Of a stretch of 64,000 nt of DNA, positions 48,380 to 55,594 are shown piece by piece. The position numbers were made by a program, and so were the translations under genes. The first letter of the stretch is position 1; every line of letters starts with the position of its first letter. The notes beneath the pieces are model-generated. The model was not told the origin of the DNA, did no database searches, and saw only the letters and a program-made list of their open reading frames with translations. The stretch is from VRUE01 sp963753585 (lineage in GTDB: Bacteria; Actinomycetota; Thermoleophilia; Solirubrobacterales; 70-9): contig CAVWCU010000002.1 of assembly GCA_963753585.1 (NCBI GenBank), positions 272,965-336,964 of the forward strand, read 5' to 3'.

Positions 48380-48993
48380 GTATCGGCTCCCGAGCAGATG
48401 GTCTCAAATCGCCCAAGCAGGTCGGCCTCGACGTCGGCAAACCACGCGATTACGGAGTCCCGGTCCTCGCCCGCAGCGGGGAAGTTCGTGAAGTGGCGGT
48501 TGAAGTCAAAAGTCCACATCCGCTGCTGAGCTGGCTGCGGCGAGAGTTCGATCCACCACCGCGACCGCTCATCGTCGTAGATGATCGTCAGCCCGCCGCG
48601 TCCGCCGTCCTTCGCGCCGAGGGCCGCAGCAATCGCGTCGGCGTTGACGACCTTCTCCGATGGGTCTGGGTCGTCCTCGCCCAGCGTCAGGCCGAGTCCC
48701 GCGTTGAACCCGATGGCCGCGTCCGGCCGGAGCTCGTCGCGACGTGCGAAGAAGTCCGCTGCGGCGCGCTTCACGAAGTCGGAGTCGGCGTCCTTCTTGA
48801 ACCCGAGCTGGGCCTTCTCCGGCGTGAGCTGGAGCCGGAGGTGCTCCCACTCGTTTAGCGCGAGGTCTCCGACGATCACCTGATCGTCCGGCGCTCCCAC
48901 CTCAAGGCGCTCGGCAAACGCTTCGACGCCGAAGGCCGAGGGGCCGATCGGGGCGGCGCACACGACATTGCGCAGGATCACCTCGCGCTCCAC
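48376..48993 (-). CDS. element protein 1: unknown function
   Basis: A 205-residue soluble protein, first gene of the element operon. It starts VEREVILRNVVCAAPIGPSA at GTG 48993, 7 bases after a TATACT -10, so it is leaderless; the open frame extends 25 codons further 5' without support. It is acidic with a helical middle (DFVKRAAADFFARRDELR) and beta strands with aromatic residues near the end (LTIIYDDERSRWWIELSP, RMWTFDFNRHFTNF). No catalytic motif or family is recognised. Overlap with protein 2 suggests the three products act together. Confidence 0.6.
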   Translation of the reverse strand: MEREVILRNVVCAAPIGPSAFGVEAFAERLEVGAPDDQVIVGDLALNEWEHLRLQLTPEKAQLGFKKDADSDFVKRAAADFFARRDELRPDAAIGFNAGLGLTLGEDDPDPSEKVVNADAIAAALGAKDGGRGGLTIIYDDERSRWWIELSPQPAQQRMWTFDFNRHFTNFPAAGEDRDSVIAWFADVEADLLGRFETICSGADT

Positions 48994-49000
48994 GGCCGCA

Positions 49001-49006
49001 AGTATA
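49001..49006 (-). promoter_or_regulatory. promoter of the element operon
   Basis: TATACT on the minus strand, the best -10 match in the window, with 7 bases to the GTG at 48993. Confidence 0.65.
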
Positions 49007-49082
49007 GGTTCGCAGCCTGGCGCCGCGCGGACAGGCGCGTTCACGCGGCCCGCGGCCACGCCGTGCAAGCAGCTCGTCTCGA

Positions 49083-49111
49083 ACCCGATCAGCTAGACAA
49101 CGGGATCGGGT
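49083..49111 (-). terminator. hairpin downstream of tRNA-Val, inside the element
   Basis: ACCCGATC (49083-49090) and GATCGGGT (49104-49111), a perfect 8-bp stem. It lies 39 bases past the tRNA 3' end in the direction of tRNA transcription, so it could end that transcript before the element operon. Confidence 0.45.
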
Positions 49112-49143
49112 GCTCGGCTGAATCCACAGCACAGTGAGCAATA

Positions 49144-49192
49144 CAGCGATGGGCGGTACTGGGCTCGAACCAGTGACCTCCTGCTTGTAAGG
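49144..49192. repeat. tRNA-proximal attachment-site repeat
   Basis: 49 bases identical to 47175-47223. It includes the 3' 43 bases of the intact tRNA-Val, up to the anticodon loop. The element thus restored the tRNA it entered. Confidence 0.9.
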
Positions 49193-49222
49193 CAGGCGCT
49201 CTCCCAACTGAGCTAACCGCCC
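49150..49222 (-). tRNA. tRNA-Val (anticodon TAC)
   Basis: A complete cloverleaf on the minus strand. The acceptor stem is GGGCGGT with ACCGCCC, discriminator A. The anticodon stem is CCTGC/GCAGG around CTTACAA, and the T-arm is CACTGG with CCAGT around TTCGAGC. Anticodon TAC reads GTA/GTG. CCA is not encoded. Its 3' part also serves as the integration site of the neighbouring element. Confidence 0.96.
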
Positions 49223-49279
49223 AGGCCTTCCTGATTATGGAACACGCAGGGCCGGGCGGTGGCCCGGCTGGCCGAATGG

Positions 49280-49285
49280 GAGAAT
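49280..49285 (+). promoter_or_regulatory. -10-like element of the small membrane protein gene
   Basis: GAGAAT with 6 bases to the GTG at 49292. The preceding AATGGGAGAAT resembles the GT2 promoter at 9911-9919. Confidence 0.45.
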
Positions 49286-49291
49286 TCGCGC

Positions 49292-49621
49292 GTGAGGCTC
49301 GAGGTTTTCTGGCGGGTGGCGGTGGTGCAGCTGGCGGCTGTGGTCGTGGCATCCCTGCTGCTGGCGCTTGTCTTCTCGCACGGCTTCTTCGAGGACTGGG
49401 GGTGGATCGCCGGTCCCGCCACCTGGCTCGGCTGCGCCTGGTTCACGGCCAGGGTCGTCGGGCTGGAGCCGGCGCCGACGCTGGTGCGAGCCCTGCTGGC
49501 CGGGATCGTCAGCGGCCTCGCGGTGCTCGCCGGGTTGCACTGGCTGGGAGTGCTCATCGCGGTCGGGCTGTTCGCCTGGCTCTGCGCGCGGGACTCCGCC
49601 GATAGCCTCCTGCCCCGATGA
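49292..49621 (+). CDS. small three- or four-helix membrane protein
   Basis: A 109-residue hypothetical protein with hydrophobic segments at about residues 5-25 (VVQLAAVVVASLLLALVF), 33-50, 62-80 and 82-97, joined by short polar loops. It ends in a short charged tail ARDSADSLLPR. No family is recognised. The GTG at 49292 is supported by the -10-like hexamer. The gene lies 40 bases before an SDR gene on the same strand. Confidence 0.55.
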   Translation: MRLEVFWRVAVVQLAAVVVASLLLALVFSHGFFEDWGWIAGPATWLGCAWFTARVVGLEPAPTLVRALLAGIVSGLAVLAGLHWLGVLIAVGLFAWLCARDSADSLLPR

Positions 49622-49661
49622 GCGCGCTGAACAGAGTGCCCGGGATCTAGATGGTCGTCTC

Positions 49662-50582
49662 GTGAGCTGGGGCGTCGCCGACATTCCCGACCTCTCCGGC
49701 CGCACCGCCGTCGTCACCGGCGCCAACGGCGGCCTCGGGCTGGAGACCGCCCGCGCCCTGGCCTGCGCCGGCGCCGTCGTCGTGCTCGCGGCGCGCAACC
49801 GGCCGCGGGCGGCGGAGGCGATGGAGAGCATCCGCGCCTCGGCACCGGGCGCCTCGCTGACGCCGGCGGACCTCGACCTCGGCTCGCTGGAGTCCGTCCG
49901 CAGTGCCGCCGCGGAGATCCTCGGCGCCCACGAGACGGTCGACATCCTCGTCAACAACGCCGGGGTCATGGGCATCCCCGAACAGAAAACGGCCGACGGC
50001 TTCGAGATGCAGTTCGGCGTCGACCACCTCGGCCACTTTGCCCTGACGGCCTTGCTGATGCCGGCGCTCCTGCGCGCCGAGGCGGCCCGGATCGTCACGG
50101 TGACGAGCACCGCGCACCACATGGGTCGCGCCGTCGACCCCAAGAACCCCCACCTGCACGGCCGCTACCGGCCCTGGCGCGCCTACGGGCAGGCCAAGCT
50201 CGCGAACTTCCATTTCGGCATCGGCTTGAACCGCCTCCTGGACGATGCCGGGGCTCCGGCGGCGAGCCTGATCGCCCACCCCGGCCTCTCCAACACCGAG
50301 CTGCAGGCGGTGAGCGTGAAGGAGACCGGCGGTGGCCTCTCCCAGCGCTTCTTCCTGATGGCAGCGCGCTCGGTCGGCATGACCCCGGCAACGGGGGCGT
50401 TCTCCCAGCTGCGGGCGGCGACCGACCCCGGCGCGAAGGGCGGCGAGTTCTACGGACCCCTGTTCGTCAACAGCGGCCCCCCGGTGCGCAAACCGATCCT
50501 GCGCCGGATCGGGATGAGCGGCGCAATCGCGCGGCTCTGGGAGGTATCGGAGCGCGAGACCGGTCTGAAGGTCGAGCTGTGA
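49662..50582 (+). CDS. short-chain dehydrogenase/reductase (WW-oxidoreductase/retinol dehydrogenase-like)
   Basis: A 306-residue SDR. The cofactor loop is GANGGLGLETARAL, the NAG motif is ILVNNAGVMGIP, the active-site Ser lies in VTVTSTAHHMG, and the catalytic YxxxK is YGQAKLAN. After it, IAHPGLSNTEL is the usual PG motif. Length and motif spelling (NAGVMGIP, HLGHFALTALL) resemble retinol dehydrogenase/WWOX-type SDRs, which often use NADPH. The substrate is unknown. The GTG at 49662 begins VSWGVADIPDLSG. It overlaps the next SDR by 4 bases. Confidence 0.85.
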   Translation: MSWGVADIPDLSGRTAVVTGANGGLGLETARALACAGAVVVLAARNRPRAAEAMESIRASAPGASLTPADLDLGSLESVRSAAAEILGAHETVDILVNNAGVMGIPEQKTADGFEMQFGVDHLGHFALTALLMPALLRAEAARIVTVTSTAHHMGRAVDPKNPHLHGRYRPWRAYGQAKLANFHFGIGLNRLLDDAGAPAASLIAHPGLSNTELQAVSVKETGGGLSQRFFLMAARSVGMTPATGAFSQLRAATDPGAKGGEFYGPLFVNSGPPVRKPILRRIGMSGAIARLWEVSERETGLKVEL

Positions 50583-51334
50583 ACCTCGGCCTGGAGGGAC
50601 GCGTGGCGCTGGTGATGGGCGCCAGCCGCGGCATCGGCCGTGCGATTGCGGCGACGCTGGCGCGAGAGGGGGCGCGAGTAGCGATCGCCAGCCGCTCACG
50701 GGAGAAGCTGGACGAGGCGGTGGTCGAGATCGGCGAGGCGGCGGTGCCCTTCGTCGCCGACGCCTCCGACCTCGACCGGCTCGCCGCGCTGCCCGGCGAG
50801 GTCGAGGCGGCGCTCGGCCCGGTCGAGATCCTCGTCGCCAACACCGGCGGTCCGCCCTTCGGCGGGGCGCTCGAACACGAGCTCGGCGAGTGGGCGCTCG
50901 CCTACCGCTCGCTCGTCCTCGCACCGCGCGTCCTCGCCGGCGCGGTCGTGCCCGGCATGCGCGAGCGCGGCTGGGGGCGGATCGTCAACGTCGGCTCCAG
51001 CTCGACCCGCGAGCCGATCGGAGGCCTCAACCTCTCCAACTCCCACCGGATGGCGGCGGTCGGCTTCCTCAAGACGCTCTCGCGCGAGGTCGCCGCCGAC
51101 GGGATCACCGTCAACACGGTCGCCACCGGCCGCTTCGGCACTGAGCGGCTGGCCGACGCCGCCGGCTCGCTCGAAGGCGCCGAAGCGGCAGCTCGCACCG
51201 AAGTCCCCGCGGGCCGCCTCGGCCACCCCGAGGAGTACGGCGACCTCGTCGCCTTCCTCTGCTCCGAGCGCGCCGCCTACATCACCGGCACCGTCATCCC
51301 GATCGACGGCGGCCTCCTCCACTCGGCTTTCTGA
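50579..51334 (+). CDS. SDR-family protein with the catalytic Tyr replaced
   Basis: A 251-residue SDR. The cofactor loop is MGASRGIGRAIAATL, the NAG-like motif is LVANTGGPPFGG, and the C-terminal signature is ITGTVIPIDGGLL. The active-site region reads VGSSSTREPIGGLNLSNSHRM followed by AAVGFLKTLSREV. The canonical YxxxK is absent, with His-Arg at the Tyr position. Sub-families with NTGGPP and this altered site are known among FabG-like SDRs, and their chemistry is unclear. Overlap of its GTG with the upstream SDR stop indicates co-translation. Confidence 0.82.
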   Translation: MNLGLEGRVALVMGASRGIGRAIAATLAREGARVAIASRSREKLDEAVVEIGEAAVPFVADASDLDRLAALPGEVEAALGPVEILVANTGGPPFGGALEHELGEWALAYRSLVLAPRVLAGAVVPGMRERGWGRIVNVGSSSTREPIGGLNLSNSHRMAAVGFLKTLSREVAADGITVNTVATGRFGTERLADAAGSLEGAEAAARTEVPAGRLGHPEEYGDLVAFLCSERAAYITGTVIPIDGGLLHSAF

Positions 51335-51336
51335 GC

Positions 51337-51383
51337 GCGAGTTCGCGAAAACCCGTGTTATGGACGGGTTTTGGCGGACTCGC
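51337..51383. terminator. bidirectional terminator between SDR and lysS genes
   Basis: AAAACCCGT (51348-51356) and ACGGGTTTT (51364-51372) form a perfect 9-bp stem with a 7-base loop. The T-run sits on the plus side and the A-run serves the minus side. Outer arms GCGAGT/ACTCGC (51337-51342, 51378-51383) extend it. It is the most conventional intrinsic terminator in the window. Confidence 0.8.
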
Positions 51384-52894
51384 TAGTCGGGGTCGCGGGC
51401 TTGGCGCATCGAGGGGAAGAGGATGACGTCGCGGAGGTTCTCGGTGCCGGCGATGATCATCAGCAGGCGGTCGATGCCGATGCCGCAGCCGCTCGCGGTC
51501 AGCATCCCGTACTCGAGCGCGCGCACGAACTCTTCGTCGTGGGGGTGCGGGTCGGTCTCGCTGCCGGCTTCTTGGCGCTCGCGCTGGCGGACGAAGTGGC
51601 GACGCTGCATCTCGGGGTCGTTGACGTCGGTGCCGCCGCCGGTGATCTCCATCCCGGCGACGATCCCGTCGAAGGCCTCGCCGAGCAGCTCGGGATGGTC
51701 GGGCTGGGGCTTGACCAGCGGCCAGAGGTCGAGCGGCAGGTCGACGAGGAAGGTCGGCTGGACGATCTTGGGCTCGACCAGCTTGCCCTGGATCGAGTCG
51801 ACCACCGAGGCCCAGTCGGCCTTGGGGTCGACGTCGCCCTCGAGCAGCTCGGCCAGCTCGTCGCGGCTGGAGCTGACGATGTCGGCGCCGGTCGCCTCGA
51901 GGATCGCGTCGCGCAGGGTCACCCGCTTCCAGGGGACCTTGAAGTCGATCTGGTGGCCGTCGCGCTCGACCACCGTCGTCCCCAGCACCTGCTCGACCAC
52001 GGTCGAGAGCAACTGCTCGGTGAAGGCCATGACTCCGTTGTAGTCGGCGCAGCTGAGAAACCACTCGAGCATCGTGAACTCGGGGTTGTGCTGCGGAGAC
52101 ATCCCCTCGTTGCGGAAGAACTTGCCGAGCTCGTAGACGTTCTCGAAGCCGCCGACGATCGTGCGCTTGAGGTAGAGCTCGGTCGCCGTGCGCAGGAAGA
52201 GCTCGCGGTTGAGGGTGTTGTGGTGGGTGGTGAACGGGCGGGCAGCGGCCCCCCCGGTCATCTGCTGGAGCATCGGCGTTTCAAGCTCGACGAAGTCATG
52301 CTCGTTCATGTAGGCGCGGATCGCGCCGACGAGCTTCGCCCGCATCGCGAAGATCTCGCGCGAGCGCTCGTTTGCCATCAGGTCGAGCTCGCGCTGGCGG
52401 TAGCGGACCTCGGGGTCCGAGATGCCGTGGAAGAGGTCGGGCGGGTCGCGCAGCGCCTTGGCCAGCATCGTGCACTCGCGCACCGCGAGGGCGAGCTGGC
52501 CCCGCTTGGTCACGTAGAGATCCCCTTCGACCCCGACCGCATCGCCGATGTCGAGGGCCTCGATCCGGGCGAAGGCCTCCTCGCCGATCGCGTCCCGGCG
52601 CGCGTAGGCCTGGATCGTGCCGGTCAGGTCGCGGACGTCGAAGAAGGCCGTCTTGCCGTGGCCGCGCTGACCGACCAGCCGCCCGGCGATGCGGTAGGAG
52701 AACTGCGGGTGCTCACCCTCGCCCAGCTCGTCCGGGTCGTGAGCCTCGAGGATCGAGGAGATCTTGTCGCGGTCCGGCCATCCCTGGCGCGGATAGGGCT
52801 CGATCCCTTCGGCGCGCAGCCGCTCGAGCTTCTCCCGCCTGACGCTCTCCGTCGAGCCCTCCGAGGGCTCGACCTTCGAAGGCACCTCGCTCAC
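51383..52894 (-). CDS. lysS: lysyl-tRNA synthetase, class II
   Basis: A 503-residue synthetase. The N-terminal OB-fold anticodon domain spans about residues 50-150 (YRIAGRLVGQRGHGKTAFFD, VEGDLYVTKRGQL). Class II motifs follow: motif 1 near FVELETPMLQ, motif 2 in FRNEGMSPQHNPEFTMLEWF, and motif 3 in ASGCGIGIDRLLMII. An additional acidic region with LDPKAD-like sequence lies before motif 3. The GTG at 52894 overlaps the prmC stop by 4 bases, so lysS is the last gene of an lgt-prmC-lysS run and ends at a strong terminator. Confidence 0.95.
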   Translation of the reverse strand: MSEVPSKVEPSEGSTESVRREKLERLRAEGIEPYPRQGWPDRDKISSILEAHDPDELGEGEHPQFSYRIAGRLVGQRGHGKTAFFDVRDLTGTIQAYARRDAIGEEAFARIEALDIGDAVGVEGDLYVTKRGQLALAVRECTMLAKALRDPPDLFHGISDPEVRYRQRELDLMANERSREIFAMRAKLVGAIRAYMNEHDFVELETPMLQQMTGGAAARPFTTHHNTLNRELFLRTATELYLKRTIVGGFENVYELGKFFRNEGMSPQHNPEFTMLEWFLSCADYNGVMAFTEQLLSTVVEQVLGTTVVERDGHQIDFKVPWKRVTLRDAILEATGADIVSSSRDELAELLEGDVDPKADWASVVDSIQGKLVEPKIVQPTFLVDLPLDLWPLVKPQPDHPELLGEAFDGIVAGMEITGGGTDVNDPEMQRRHFVRQRERQEAGSETDPHPHDEEFVRALEYGMLTASGCGIGIDRLLMIIAGTENLRDVILFPSMRQARDPD

Positions 52895-53727
52895 GGAACG
52901 AAGCCGACCGTCACCCGCTCGTCGCCGCGGTAGTCCGTGCGCGTCTCGGCGTCGTGCAGCAGCTCGCGCATCGCCGGGCCGTGGTGGGTGTCGTGCTCGA
53001 GCGCCACGCGCCAGCCGCTCGGCGTCTCGCCAAGCAGGTCGCGGATGACGCCGAGGCCGTCGTCACCGCTCTCGCCCAGTACGGCGATCTCCGGCTCGCG
53101 GCGGATCTCCGGCGAGCGCTCGTCGATCGAGGTCTCGGTGATGTAAGGCAGGTTGGCGATCAGCAGGTCGACCTCCTCGACGTACCCGGGGATGCCCTCG
53201 TCCACGCTCACCTCGAGCTCGACGCCGAGGCGTGCCGCGTTCTCGCGCGCCGCCTCGGCCGCCTCCTCGGAGAGGTCCGAGGCGGTCACCCGCAGGTCGG
53301 GACGCTCGCTGAGCAGGGCGAGGGCGATCGCGCCGGACCCGGTGCCGACCTCGTGCACGCGGGCGCCCTGCGGCAGCTCGACGCCGATGGCGACGAGCAG
53401 CTCGGTCTCGCGGCGCGGGATCAGCACCCGCTCGTCGACGGCGATCTCGATCTCGCGGAAACGGCAGCTGCCGAGGATGTACTCGAGTGGCTCACGCTCG
53501 CTGCGGCGGGCGATGAGGCGCTCGACCTCCTCACGCAGCTCAGGGTTCAACTCGGTCGAGCCGTCGCGCTCGAGGTCGGCGACATCGCGGTCCAGCGCCT
53601 TCGCCACCAGCGCCCTGGCGTCCGCTTCAGGCGTCTCGCAGCCGGCGGCTGCGATCGCCGCCGTTGCCTGCTCCACGATCTCCCCTGCGCTCACCACCGG
53701 CGAGGCTCCCTCATTCCGTACTCCCAC
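52891..53727 (-). CDS. prmC: release factor glutamine methyltransferase
   Basis: A 278-residue methyltransferase that methylates the GGQ glutamine of peptide release factors. The N-terminal helical domain ends in REPLEYILGSCRFREIEI, and VLIPRRETELLV is the usual PRxETE motif. The SAM site is HEVGTGSGAIALALLSE. The catalytic (N/D)PPY motif is written NLPY here (LLIANLPYITE), with Leu replacing the first Pro. The GTG at 53727 lies 10 bases after the lgt stop. prfA is not adjacent, unlike in many bacteria. Confidence 0.85.
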   Translation of the reverse strand: MGVRNEGASPVVSAGEIVEQATAAIAAAGCETPEADARALVAKALDRDVADLERDGSTELNPELREEVERLIARRSEREPLEYILGSCRFREIEIAVDERVLIPRRETELLVAIGVELPQGARVHEVGTGSGAIALALLSERPDLRVTASDLSEEAAEAARENAARLGVELEVSVDEGIPGYVEEVDLLIANLPYITETSIDERSPEIRREPEIAVLGESGDDGLGVIRDLLGETPSGWRVALEHDTHHGPAMRELLHDAETRTDYRGDERVTVGFVP

Positions 53728-53737
53728 GACTAAACCA

Positions 53738-54526
53738 TTACCCCGCAGCGAGCCTGGTTGGATCGCCCGGAGCCACCTGCGACAGGCTACCGTGTCGGCG
53801 CCGTACGGCGAGGATCCACGTCGCCCCGATCAGCACCATCGCCAGGCTCTCCAACTGCGCTGTGGTGAGGCCGAGGAGGGCGTCGTCGTTGCGGCGCAGG
53901 AACTCGATCAGAAAGCGCTCCGCACCGGCGTAGACGAGGTAGAGCGCAAAGAGGACGCCCGCGCGGAAGCGGTCGCGCAGCTGCCAGAGCATCCAGGCAC
54001 CGAGTCCCATCGCCAGCGTCTCGTAGATCGGCGTCGGGTGGACGGTGCTGTCGGTGGGAACCGTGCCGTCGGGATATGCCATCGCCCAGGGGCCGTCCCA
54101 CCCCTTGCCGTAGTCGCCGTCGCCGGAGAGCTGACAGCCGCAGCGGCCGATCGCGTAGCCGAGCGCCAGTGCCGGCGCGGCGAGGTCGAACAGCGCGGGG
54201 CCGAGGAAGTCGCGGTACCAAGCCCAGAGCAAGACAGCCAGGGCGCCGCCGATCGCACCGCCATACCAGACCAGGCCCGAGCCGGAGAAGAGGTTCCCGA
54301 TCAGGTCGTCGCTGACGCTGTCGTAGTTCTGCACGACGAAGTAGACGCGCGAGCCGACGATGCCTCCGATCAGCGCGGCGAAGCCCATCTCATACGCCCA
54401 GTCGACCGGCTTGCCGATCTCCCCCAGCCGCTTCCAGATCAGCGCCCCCGCAGCGAGGAAGGCCACGGCGAACATCAGGCCGAAGGTCTGGAGGGTGAGC
54501 GGCCCGATGTGGAGCTCGGGGTACAC
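53738..54526 (-). CDS. lgt: prolipoprotein diacylglyceryl transferase
   Basis: A 262-residue membrane enzyme that transfers diacylglycerol from phosphatidylglycerol to the lipobox Cys of prolipoproteins, such as those encoded at 3199-3825 and 32602-33003. It has about seven helices. The lgt signature appears as AIGRCGCQLSGDGDYG, where NF of the usual GRxGNFxN is CQ. HPTPIYE and ERFLIEFLRRND are the other conserved motifs. The GTG at 54526 abuts the left end of the MITE-like element, so its promoter or leader lies within that element. Confidence 0.9.
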   Translation of the reverse strand: MYPELHIGPLTLQTFGLMFAVAFLAAGALIWKRLGEIGKPVDWAYEMGFAALIGGIVGSRVYFVVQNYDSVSDDLIGNLFSGSGLVWYGGAIGGALAVLLWAWYRDFLGPALFDLAAPALALGYAIGRCGCQLSGDGDYGKGWDGPWAMAYPDGTVPTDSTVHPTPIYETLAMGLGAWMLWQLRDRFRAGVLFALYLVYAGAERFLIEFLRRNDDALLGLTTAQLESLAMVLIGATWILAVRRRHGSLSQVAPGDPTRLAAG

Positions 54527-54695
54527 CTAGATGGTTGATTCCATGGCCGCGTGTGACTGGGGGCGCGCGTGGCCAAGCAGATCAAGGACGCAGGGTGCAG
54601 CCTTTGGCGGCGCCAAAGGCAAGCCCGAGGACGTAGAGATGCGCAGCGCCATGCGCGTCATCCAGGCGTGCGGGGTCGTGGAATCAACCATCTAG
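54527..54695. mobile_element. MITE-like element with 17-bp terminal inverted repeats
   Basis: CTAGATGGTTGATTCCA (54527-54543) and its exact complement (54679-54695) end a 169-bp unit. The outer CTAG at both ends could be a 4-bp target duplication, as left by IS5-type elements, leaving 13-bp terminal repeats. It sits exactly between the lgt start codon and the argF stop codon; the TAG of the right CTAG is the argF stop. Inside, an open frame of 50 codons (ATG 54543 to TAG 54693) encodes no known protein. No second copy is in the window. Confidence 0.55.
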
Positions 54696-55576
54696 TCGCC
54701 GATCAGCATCTCCAGCAGCGCCTTCTGCGCGTGCAGGCGGTTCTCCGCCTGGTCCCAGACGGCGGAGCGCTCGCCGTAGAGGACCTCGGCGCTGATCTCC
54801 TCGCCGGGATGCGCGGGCAGGCAGTGCAGGACGACGGCGTCATCCTTGGCCGCCGCAAGCAGGTCGGCATCGATGCGGAAGGGAGCCAGGTCGGCGCGGC
54901 GGCGCTCGGCCTCGGCCTCGTCGCCCATGCTGACCCAGACGTCGGTGTAGATCGCGTCGGCACCAGCGGCGGCGTCGCGCGGGTCGCCGGTCAGCTTCGC
55001 GCCGTGGCCCTCCTCGAGCTGGTAGCCGGGGGGCGCCGCGACGACTACCTCGACATTCGCCAGCTCACCGGCGATGGTCAGCGAGCGGGCGACGTTGTTG
55101 CCGTCGCCGACGTAGGCGAGGCGCAGGCCGGCGAGCTCCCCGCGGCGCTCGCGCAGGGTGAGCAGGTCGGCGAGCGCCTGGCAGGGATGGTGAAGCGGGG
55201 TCAGTGCGTTGACCACCGGCACGTCTGCTGAGGCGGCCAGCTCGGTGACAGCCTCGTGGGAGCCGGAGCGGATCACGATCGCGTCGACGTAGCGCGAGAG
55301 GACCCGCGCCGTGTCGCCGATCGACTCGCCGCGGGAGAGCTGAAGTTCGTCGCCGCGCAGCACAACCGGGGCGGCGCCGAGCTCGGCGACGCCGACCTCG
55401 AAGGAGATCCTCGTCCGCGTCGAGGGCTTTTCGAAGACGAGGGCGACGCTGCGCCCGGCAAGGGAACCGGCTCCAAGCCGGTCCCTCCGGCCAGCTTTCA
55501 GCTCCGCGGCGCGGTCGAGCAGCTTGCCGAGCTCGAATGCGCCCAGCTCTTCGCCTGTGATGAAGTCCCGCTTCAA
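54692..55576 (-). CDS. argF: ornithine carbamoyltransferase
   Basis: A 294-residue enzyme of arginine synthesis that makes citrulline from ornithine and carbamoyl phosphate. The carbamoyl-phosphate loop is FEKPSTRTRISFE, followed by LTPLHHPCQALADL with the HPxQ motif. The ornithine-binding segment is VWVSMGDEAE, and the catalytic Cys is in LHCLPAHPGEEI. The TTG at 55576 is chosen because the enzyme begins LKRDFITGEELG and TAGTAT lies 7 bases upstream; the frame is open much further 5' only as antisense noise. It shares a symmetric -10 with the divergent gene. No other arg genes are adjacent. Confidence 0.93.
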   Translation of the reverse strand: MKRDFITGEELGAFELGKLLDRAAELKAGRRDRLGAGSLAGRSVALVFEKPSTRTRISFEVGVAELGAAPVVLRGDELQLSRGESIGDTARVLSRYVDAIVIRSGSHEAVTELAASADVPVVNALTPLHHPCQALADLLTLRERRGELAGLRLAYVGDGNNVARSLTIAGELANVEVVVAAPPGYQLEEGHGAKLTGDPRDAAAGADAIYTDVWVSMGDEAEAERRRADLAPFRIDADLLAAAKDDAVVLHCLPAHPGEEISAEVLYGERSAVWDQAENRLHAQKALLEMLIGD

Positions 55577-55582
55577 GCTGCG

Positions 55583-55589
55583 GATACTA
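55583..55589. promoter_or_regulatory. shared bidirectional -10 element of argF and the EEP gene
   Basis: GATACTA on the plus strand. Plus reading GATACT leads, after 6 bases, to GTG 55595. Minus reading TAGTAT leads, after 7 bases, to TTG 55576. A at 55584 and T at 55588 are each the key A of one hexamer and the last T of the other. The predicted start sites are 18 bases apart. Confidence 0.65.
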
Positions 55590-55594
55590 AGTGG

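Larger units (their letters stand above)
47175..49192. mobile_element. 1.97-kb element integrated in tRNA-Val
   Basis: Two 49-bp perfect direct repeats 1,969 bases apart bound this region. One is part of an intact tRNA-Val, the other a leftover 3' part, the hallmark of site-specific integration by a tyrosine integrase at the anticodon-loop site. Inside are three co-oriented genes (48993 to 47450) forming one operon with its own TATACT promoter. No integrase is present, so the element is non-autonomous, a relic, or a satellite moved by a helper. The 47224-47449 stretch has no convincing gene. Confidence 0.85.
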
